From the NCBI GenBank assembly GCA_019246495.1, contig JAFAQI010000452.1, positions 1-7,690 on the forward strand: a stretch of DNA of 7,690 nt. Direction: 5' to 3'. Positions 1-7,690 of the stretch are shown piece after piece. Source of the DNA: Frankiales bacterium (GTDB lineage: Bacteria; Actinomycetota; Actinomycetes; JAFAQI01). The first letter of the stretch is position 1. Every line of letters begins with the position of its first letter. The notes beneath the pieces were generated by a model. The model was not told the origin of the DNA, searched no databases, and saw only the letters and a list, made by a program, of their open reading frames with translations. A program made the position numbers and the translations under genes.

Positions 1-1142
1 TGATCATGGACAGCCTGCGCTACTGGGTCAACGACATGCACGTCGACGGCTTCCGCTTCGACCTCGCCTCGACGCTGGCCCGGCAGTTCCACGAGGTCGA
101 CCGGCTGTCCGCGTTCTTCGACCTCGTGCAGCAGGACCCGGTCGTCAGCCAGGTGAAGCTGATCGCCGAGCCCTGGGACGTCGGCGAGGGCGGCTACAAC
201 GTCGGCGGGTTCCCGCCGCTGTGGTCGGAGTGGAACGGCAAATACCGCGACACCGTGCGCGACTTCTGGCGCGGTGAGTCCGCAACGCTTGCCGAGTTCG
301 CGTCACGGCTCACCGGCTCGTCCGACCTCTATGCGGAGACCGGGCGCCGTCCGTTCGCCTCGGTCAACTTCGTCACCGCGCACGATGGCTTCACGCTGCA
401 CGACCTCGTCTCCTACAACGAGAAGCACAACGAGGCCAACGGCGAGGACAACAATGACGGCGAGAGCCACAACCGGTCATGGAACTGCGGCGTCGAGGGC
501 GAGACGGACGACGTAGAGGTTGTCGCACTACGCGAGCAGCAGAAGCGCAACTTCCTCACGACGCTGTTGCTGTCGCAGGGCGTGCCGATGCTCCTGCACG
601 GTGACGAGCTCGGCCGCACGCAGAACGGCAACAACAACGTCTATGCGCAGGACAACCCGCTCTCGTGGATCGACTGGGAACGCGCCCGCGACTTCGACTT
701 CCTGACGGCCTTCGCGGCACGGCTGTCGCAGATCCGCCGCGAGCATCCGGTCTTCCGGCGCCGGCGGTTCTTCCGCGGCCGGCCGGTGCACGGCACGGAG
801 CTCGAGGACATCGGCTGGTTCACCCCCAGCGGCGAGCCCATGTCCGACGAGGACTGGGACTCCGGCTTCGCCAAGTCGGTCAGCGTCTTCCTCAACGGGC
901 ACGGCATCCGCGAGCCGGATGCCCGCGGAGAGCGCGTGACGGACGACTCGTTCTTCCTGCTGTTCAACGCGCACCACGAGCCGATCGAGTTCGTCCTGCC
1001 GCCCCTCAACGCGGAGCGCTGGCACGTGATCCTCGACACCGCGGCGCCGATGCTCGTCGAGGTCGACACGCGGGCGCTCAAGACCGATGAGTCCCTCAAT
1101 GTCGAGCCGCGGTCGATCGTCATCCTCCAGCAAGTGCTCTGA
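1..1142 (+). CDS. treX: Glycogen debranching enzyme TreX/GlgX (GH13 isoamylase type), 5'-truncated
   Basis: Hydrolyses alpha-1,6 branch points of glycogen or maltodextrin in the cytoplasm, giving linear chains for the TreY/TreZ route. The frame is open from the window edge (first full codon ATC at 3-5), so the ATG at position 6 is an internal Met and not the start. About 379 residues are visible of roughly 700 usual for the family; the CBM48 domain and GH13 region I lie upstream of the window. Counting from the Met at position 6, GH13 region II (DGFRFDLAS) has the nucleophile Asp19, region III (LIAEPWD) the acid/base Glu55, and region IV ([11 protein letters not shown]) the stabilising Asp127. 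The GlgX-type stretch [20 protein letters not shown] follows, then [16 protein letters not shown]-terminal beta domain ends in SIVILQQVL and TGA. The symbol treX rather than glgX rests on the treY and treZ genes directly downstream, the same order as in Mycobacterium tuberculosis. Sequence alone does not separate TreX from GlgX. Confidence 0.95.
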   Translation, partial: IMDSLRYWVNDMHVDGFRFDLASTLARQFHEVDRLSAFFDLVQQDPVVSQVKLIAEPWDVGEGGYNVGGFPPLWSEWNGKYRDTVRDFWRGESATLAEFASRLTGSSDLYAETGRRPFASVNFVTAHDGFTLHDLVSYNEKHNEANGEDNNDGESHNRSWNCGVEGETDDVEVVALREQQKRNFLTTLLLSQGVPMLLHGDELGRTQNGNNNVYAQDNPLSWIDWERARDFDFLTAFAARLSQIRREHPVFRRRRFFRGRPVHGTELEDIGWFTPSGEPMSDEDWDSGFAKSVSVFLNGHGIREPDARGERVTDDSFFLLFNAHHEPIEFVLPPLNAERWHVILDTAAPMLVEVDTRALKTDESLNVEPRSIVILQQVL

Positions 1143-1143
1143 C

Positions 1144-3513
1144 GTGCCGCCGACTGCGACCTATCGACTGCAGCTGCATCGCGACTTCGGGTTCGCCGAC
1201 GCCGCTGCCGTCGTTCCCTATCTCGCCGACCTCGGCGTCTCGCACGTCTACTGCTCCCCCGTGCTCGAAGCGGCACCCGGCTCGATGCACGGCTACGACG
1301 TCGTCGACCACGACCGGCTGTCGCTGGAGCTGGGCGGCACAGCGGGTTGGCGGCAGCTGACCGACGCCTGCCGGGCCGCCGGCCTCGGCATCGTCATCGA
1401 CATCGTGCCGAACCACATGGCGGTGCCCACGCCGGAGGACCTCAACGTCGCGCTGTGGGACGTGCTGCGTGCCGGCTCGGCGTCGCGCTTCGCCGGCTGG
1501 TTCGACATCGACTGGGCAGCCGGCGGCGGGCGCATCCTGCTGCCGGTGCTGGGCAAACCGGTCGACGAATGCATCGCCGCCGGCGAGCTGTCCGTTGACG
1601 GCGCCGAGATCCGCTACGCCGACCACCGCTTCCCCATCGCGCCGGAGAGCGAGGACCTCGCCGGCGACATCAGCGAGCTGCTGGCCCACCAGCACTACGA
1701 GCTCGCCTTCTGGCGGCGCGCTGCGACGGAGCTCAACTACCGGCGGTTCTTCGACGTCACGACGCTGATCGGCGTACGCGTCGAGGATCCCGACGTCTTC
1801 GACGCCACCCACCGGGTTCCGCTCGCACTCGTCGCGGCCGGCGACGTCGACGGGCTGCGCATCGACCATCCCGACGGCCTCGCCGATCCTTCCGGCTACC
1901 TCGACCGGCTCGCCAAGGCCAGTGGTGGCACTTGGACGGTCGTCGAGAAGATCCTCGAGCCGGGCGAACGACTGCCCCGCGACTGGCGCTGCGACGGCAC
2001 GACCGGCTACGACACGATCACAGCGATCAGCCAGCTGTTCGTCGACCCGGCCGGCGCCAAGCCGCTCACCGACATCTACGCCGACCTGACCGGCGAGCCC
2101 ACGTCGTACGCCGAGGTCGTCAGCACCGCGAAACGGCAGGTGCTGGAGACGCTGTTTGCGGCCGAGGTCGATCGACTGGTCCGTGACTTCACCGCAAGCG
2201 GCTCGACGCTGACCTCTCCGCCGGCCGTTCGCGACGCGGTCGTCGAACTGCTCGTCGCGTTCGAGGTCTACCGCGCCTATGCCGGCGACCCGGCGTCCGA
2301 GCAACGACTGCTGACCGCCGCGGAGCATGCGACGACCGCCCGCCAGGACCTCGCCGGCGACATCCGCGACATCACTGACGTCCTGCGTGGCGAGGACCCG
2401 GCGACTGCTGCGTTTCGCACCCGCTTCGCGCAGACGACGGGGCCGGTGATGGCCAAGGGCGTCGAGGACACCGCCTTCTACCGCTATCTGCGACTCGTCG
2501 CGCTCAACGAGGTCGGCGGCGACCCCGGCACGTTCGGTTCGCCGATCGAGGCGTGGCACGAGCACTGCCGCCGCATCACCGACGACTTCCCCACGACGAT
2601 GACGACACTGTCGACGCACGACACCAAACGCTCCGAGGACGTGCGCGCCCGGCTGTTCGTGCTCGCGGAGATCCCTGCCGAGTGGGCGGCAGCGGTTCGT
2701 CGTTGGCGCGACGGCGCGGCGCAGCACGGCACCATCGACCGGCCGACCGACTACCTGTTGTGGCAGACGCTGGTCGGAGCGTGGCCGCTGCCGACCCAGC
2801 GGCTGCAGGACTACCTCGAGAAGGCGACACACGAGGCGAAGCTGCGGACATCGTGGACCGACCCCGACCAGTCCTACGACGCAGAACTGCGTTCCTACGT
2901 CGAACGGCTGCTGTCGGACGACGCGCTGCTAGGCGATGTCGGCGAGTTCGTCGAGCAGCATCTGCGCATTCCCGGTGAGGCGAACGCGCTGTCGCAGAAG
3001 CTCGTGCAGCTCGCGATGCCGGGCGTGCCCGACGTCTACCAGGGCCAGGAGCTGCCAGACCTTTCACTGGTCGACCCGGACAACCGTCGTCCGGTCGACT
3101 TCGCACAACGCCGCGACGCACTTGCAGCGATCGACTCCGGCGTGGCGACTGTCGAGCCGAAGTTGCGGGTGACCACCGCTGCGCTCCGGCTTCGCCGGTC
3201 CCGGCCGGCGTTGCTGCGTGACGGCGACTATGCGCCGGTCGCGGTGACTGGGGCTGCGGCCGAGCACGCGATCGCCTTCCGCCGCGTCGACATCGGCGGC
3301 GGAAGCGGCGACGACGTGATCGTCGTCGCGACCCGGCTACCGGTTGGCTTGCAGCGTCGCGGCGGTTGGCAGGACACCGAGCTCGACGCCGCGAGCCTCG
3401 GCACCGACATCGCGGCGTACCGCGACGTGCTGACCGGCCGCCCCGGCGTCGCGCCGCTCGGCGAGCTGCTCGCCGACCTGCCCGTCGCATTGCTCGTGCG
3501 CGACGAGGGGTAG
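1144..3513 (+). CDS. treY: Maltooligosyl trehalose synthase TreY (GH13)
   Basis: Intramolecular transglycosylase that converts the reducing-end alpha-1,4 bond of a maltooligosaccharide to alpha,alpha-1,1, giving maltooligosyl trehalose, the substrate of TreZ. The 789 residues match the family length. Catalytic motifs: region I DIVPNHM (86-92); region II GLRIDHPDGL with nucleophile Asp241; region III VVEKILEPGERLP with acid/base Glu268; region IV TLSTHDTKRSEDVRARL with Asp493. TreY landmarks also present are ELNYRRFFDV (196-205), DGTTGYD (284-290), MAKGVEDTAFYRY (436-448) and PGVPDVYQGQE (626-636). The GTG at 1144 was chosen because the protein then opens with PPTATYRLQLHRDFGF, the usual TreY N-terminus, one base after the treX stop. 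A longer start at ATG 1087 would add 19 low-complexity Ser/Arg-rich residues and overlap treX by 56 bases. No clear Shine-Dalgarno sequence precedes 1144, so translation is probably coupled to treX termination. Confidence 0.96.
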   Translation: MPPTATYRLQLHRDFGFADAAAVVPYLADLGVSHVYCSPVLEAAPGSMHGYDVVDHDRLSLELGGTAGWRQLTDACRAAGLGIVIDIVPNHMAVPTPEDLNVALWDVLRAGSASRFAGWFDIDWAAGGGRILLPVLGKPVDECIAAGELSVDGAEIRYADHRFPIAPESEDLAGDISELLAHQHYELAFWRRAATELNYRRFFDVTTLIGVRVEDPDVFDATHRVPLALVAAGDVDGLRIDHPDGLADPSGYLDRLAKASGGTWTVVEKILEPGERLPRDWRCDGTTGYDTITAISQLFVDPAGAKPLTDIYADLTGEPTSYAEVVSTAKRQVLETLFAAEVDRLVRDFTASGSTLTSPPAVRDAVVELLVAFEVYRAYAGDPASEQRLLTAAEHATTARQDLAGDIRDITDVLRGEDPATAAFRTRFAQTTGPVMAKGVEDTAFYRYLRLVALNEVGGDPGTFGSPIEAWHEHCRRITDDFPTTMTTLSTHDTKRSEDVRARLFVLAEIPAEWAAAVRRWRDGAAQHGTIDRPTDYLLWQTLVGAWPLPTQRLQDYLEKATHEAKLRTSWTDPDQSYDAELRSYVERLLSDDALLGDVGEFVEQHLRIPGEANALSQKLVQLAMPGVPDVYQGQELPDLSLVDPDNRRPVDFAQRRDALAAIDSGVATVEPKLRVTTAALRLRRSRPALLRDGDYAPVAVTGAAAEHAIAFRRVDIGGGSGDDVIVVATRLPVGLQRRGGWQDTELDAASLGTDIAAYRDVLTGRPGVAPLGELLADLPVALLVRDEG

Positions 3514-3516
3514 AGG
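3512..3516 (+). promoter_or_regulatory. Ribosome binding site of treZ
   Basis: AGAGG at 3512-3516 overlaps the treY stop codon (TAG 3511-3513) and lies 6 bases before the GTG start of treZ at 3523. It fixes that start and suggests that ribosomes ending treY can reload on treZ. Confidence 0.65.
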
Positions 3517-3522
3517 CCTCCC

Positions 3523-6175
<2,653 letters not shown>

Positions 6176-6187
6176 GCAGACGTCTGC
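6176..6187. repeat. 12-base perfect palindrome directly after the rpf stop
   Basis: GCAGACGTCTGC is a perfect palindrome starting at the base after the rpf TGA. It has no loop, so it is a poor RNA hairpin and looks more like a site for a dimeric DNA-binding protein. It covers the expected -35 position of the glycosyltransferase promoter. It could also be chance in GC-rich DNA. Confidence 0.4.
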
Positions 6188-6188
6188 G

Positions 6189-6228
6189 CGTCGAGGGGCT
6201 GGCTAGTCTCGGTCCGTGCCCCTCGACG
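6189..6228. repeat. 10-bp perfect inverted repeat flanking the glycosyltransferase promoter and start
   Basis: CGTCGAGGGG (6189-6198) and CCCCTCGACG (6219-6228) are exact reverse complements 20 bases apart. The interval holds the -10-like TAGTCT and the GTG start codon; the right arm is codons 2 to 5 of the gene. As RNA it could form a hairpin in transcripts reading through from rpf; as DNA it could be an operator. No T-run follows, so a classical terminator is unlikely. Confidence 0.55.
6204..6209 (+). promoter_or_regulatory. Predicted -10 box of a leaderless glycosyltransferase transcript
   Basis: TAGTCT fits the actinobacterial -10 pattern TANNNT and ends 6 bases before GTG 6216, the spacing at which transcription would start on the first base of the start codon. 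No Shine-Dalgarno sequence lies at a useful distance (GAGGGG at 6193-6198 is 17 bases away). The -35 region (about 6181-6186, CGTCTG) is weak. This was inferred by eye. Confidence 0.5.
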
Positions 6229-7690
6229 TCAGCGTTGTGGTGCCGGTCTACAACACCGGCGTGCACATCGAGCCGTGCATCGAGTCGCTGCTCGCACAGT
6301 CGCTGCCGCGTTCCCGGCACGAGCTGATCTTCGTCGACGACGGCTCGACCGACGGGACCGGCGAACGTCTCGACCGGCTGGCTGCCGAGCAGAACCACGT
6401 GCGCGTCATCCATCACGACCAGCCAAGTGGTTGGGCGGGCAAGCCGCGCAACAGCGGCATCGACGCGGCGCGTGGCGAGTATGTGCAGTTCCTCGACGAC
6501 GACGACACGCTTGCGCCGAAAGCGCTCGAGCAGCAGATCGAGTTCGCTCGCCACAACCGGTCTGACATCGTCATCGGAAAGATGGTCGGCGTACGCCGCG
6601 GAGCGCCGTCAACGATCTATTCGCGCGACCAAGAGCGGGCGACCTTCGAGACGGCGCCGTTCTGGACGAGCTTCAGCGTGCACAAGATGTTCCGCAAGGC
6701 ATTCCTCGACGAGCACGCGATCCGCTTCCCGGAGGAAGCCGGCCGGCGGCTCGAGGACCAGTACTTCATGTTGCGCGCCTACTTCGCCGCGGACGTCGTC
6801 TCCATCCTCGGCAGCCGGGTCTGCTACTACCACCACCGGCGGCCCGACCAGGGCAACCTGACCGCGGTCATCATCGACCCGCCGTCCTACTACGGCTATC
6901 TGCGCGAGAGCCTTGACCTGATCGACCAGCAGGCGCTCCCCGCCGATGTGCGCGAACGAATCCTGCACCGGCTCTACGAGCACGAGATGTTCCGCCGGCT
7001 GACCGAGCCGCGGGTGCTGAAGCTGCCGGAGTTCCACGTCGAGGATCTCGTGCGTGAAGTCGGCAAGCTCCTCGACGAGCGCTTTCCGCGGGAGTTCGAC
7101 GAGCAGTTCGCACCGATCGTGCGCGCGCGTGCGGCGGCGGTGCGCCGCGGTGACTCGGCGGCGATTCTCGGGCTCGGTGCGACGACTGTCGGTGTTTCTC
7201 TGGACGCGCAGCTGCAGTCGTTCGGCGGTGACAGCCGCCCATACGTCGCGCGGCTCACGGCCGAGCTCCGGCACGAGGACGATGCACCGGTCACGGTGCG
7301 CCGGGCGGCCGAGGGGTGGGCGATCGACCCTCGACTCGTGCCCGAGCAGTGGGCCGTTCCGCTGCGCGACGACGAGCCGCTCGACGTCGGTGTCAGCTTC
7401 GCCTTGCGCAACCGCAAGACGTGGGTTGAGTGGTATCCGGAGTCGTCCGTCGACGTCCGGCTCGTCCCGGTGGACGACGAGGCCGGCAGCCAGCGCATCG
7501 TCCTCGACATCACCGTGCCGATCGATCCGCGCGCGGTGGGTGGCGGCCGGCCGTTGACCCGCGGCAGCTGGGACCTGTGGCTCAAGGCGCGGGTGCTCGG
7601 GTTGCGGCGTACGGTCCGGGTCCGGGTCGCGCCGGTGGACCTGTCCGCTGTCGGCACCAACACGATCAGTGGCGGCCGGCTGCTCGTGGA
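6216..7690 (+). CDS. Family 2 (GT-A) glycosyltransferase, TarS-like, 3'-truncated
   Basis: Probably transfers a nucleotide-sugar donor's sugar to a cell-surface polymer on the cytoplasmic side. The frame stays open for 491 codons to the window edge. An in-frame TAG at 6204-6206 makes GTG 6216 the first possible start, giving MPLDVSVVVPVYNTG. The GT-A domain covers about 4-220: VDDGSTDGT (40-48) binds the nucleotide, GKPRNSGIDAARGEYVQF (75-92) leads into the metal-binding LDDDDTL (93-99), and RLEDQYFMLRAYF carries Asp181 as likely catalytic base. A mainly helical stretch (about 220-320) is followed by a beta-rich part (about 330-491) with VSFALRNRKTWVEW and SWDLWLKARVLGLRRTVRVRV. From memory, GKPRN, the KM-GV-RG-P stretch, HKMF, the EDQ motif and the C-terminal W-D-x-W strand resemble Staphylococcus aureus TarS, which adds GlcNAc to wall teichoic acid. 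No signal peptide or membrane segment is seen. Donor and acceptor are unknown, and it may belong to a surface-polymer cluster downstream. Confidence 0.85.
   Translation, partial: MPLDVSVVVPVYNTGVHIEPCIESLLAQSLPRSRHELIFVDDGSTDGTGERLDRLAAEQNHVRVIHHDQPSGWAGKPRNSGIDAARGEYVQFLDDDDTLAPKALEQQIEFARHNRSDIVIGKMVGVRRGAPSTIYSRDQERATFETAPFWTSFSVHKMFRKAFLDEHAIRFPEEAGRRLEDQYFMLRAYFAADVVSILGSRVCYYHHRRPDQGNLTAVIIDPPSYYGYLRESLDLIDQQALPADVRERILHRLYEHEMFRRLTEPRVLKLPEFHVEDLVREVGKLLDERFPREFDEQFAPIVRARAAAVRRGDSAAILGLGATTVGVSLDAQLQSFGGDSRPYVARLTAELRHEDDAPVTVRRAAEGWAIDPRLVPEQWAVPLRDDEPLDVGVSFALRNRKTWVEWYPESSVDVRLVPVDDEAGSQRIVLDITVPIDPRAVGGGRPLTRGSWDLWLKARVLGLRRTVRVRVAPVDLSAVGTNTISGGRLLV

Noticed and set aside
6..1142. 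treX as a complete short gene starting at ATG 6
   Set aside because: It would lack GH13 region I and the N-terminal domain. The frame is open to the window edge, so this is truncation by the window, not a real start.
1087..1143. Upstream ATG start for treY
   Set aside because: It adds 19 low-complexity residues with no family similarity and overlaps treX. The GTG at 1144 gives the normal TreY N-terminus.
1120..2832. Long antisense reading frame (570 codons) opposite treY, and similar ones opposite treX (528-1133) and treZ (3337-4134, 4510-5448)
   Set aside because: GC-rich codon use leaves the opposite strand free of stops. The translations are Arg/Ala/Gly/Val-rich, show no recognisable domain, and lie wholly opposite proteins with intact catalytic motifs.

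Overview
The window is high-GC DNA with GC-rich third codon positions, GTG starts and all genes on the + strand. Together with a treX-treY-treZ cluster and a resuscitation-promoting factor (Rpf) gene behind a c-di-AMP riboswitch, this points to an actinobacterium. The genus cannot be told from the sequence. No mobile element, CRISPR array, tRNA or rRNA was seen, and the region looks like ordinary chromosome.

Layout. (1) 1-5295: three tightly packed genes. They are the 3' half of a glycogen-debranching enzyme (treX/glgX, cut by the window start), treY (maltooligosyl trehalose synthase) and treZ (maltooligosyl trehalose trehalohydrolase). The gaps are 1 and 9 bases, so this is one operon. TreX trims alpha-1,6 branches, TreY turns the reducing end of the resulting chains into a trehalosyl end, and TreZ releases trehalose. 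All catalytic residues that fall inside the window are intact. (2) 5296-5521: a regulatory interval with a likely promoter whose -35 box lies in the end of treZ, a perfect 7-bp hairpin close to the predicted transcript start, and a well-formed c-di-AMP (ydaO/yuaA-type) riboswitch. (3) 5522-6175: a secreted Rpf-type peptidoglycan-cleaving enzyme with a C-terminal LysM domain. (4) 6176-6215: a short gap holding a 12-base perfect palindrome, the left arm of a 10-bp perfect inverted repeat, and a -10 box placed so that the next gene would be leaderless. (5) 6216-7690: a family 2 glycosyltransferase resembling the wall-teichoic-acid glycosyltransferase TarS, still open at the window end.

How they fit. 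The first block makes a compatible solute from glycogen. The second block is about the cell wall: a c-di-AMP-controlled muralytic enzyme, followed by a glycosyltransferase that may decorate a surface polymer. Osmotic balance is a plausible common theme, because c-di-AMP is an osmotic and cell-wall signal, but the link is inferred from gene order only. No wholly new system is evident. The points most worth checking are the very short region between the riboswitch aptamer and the rpf start, which contains a stem that competes with the closing helix, and the inverted repeat that frames the promoter and start codon of the glycosyltransferase.
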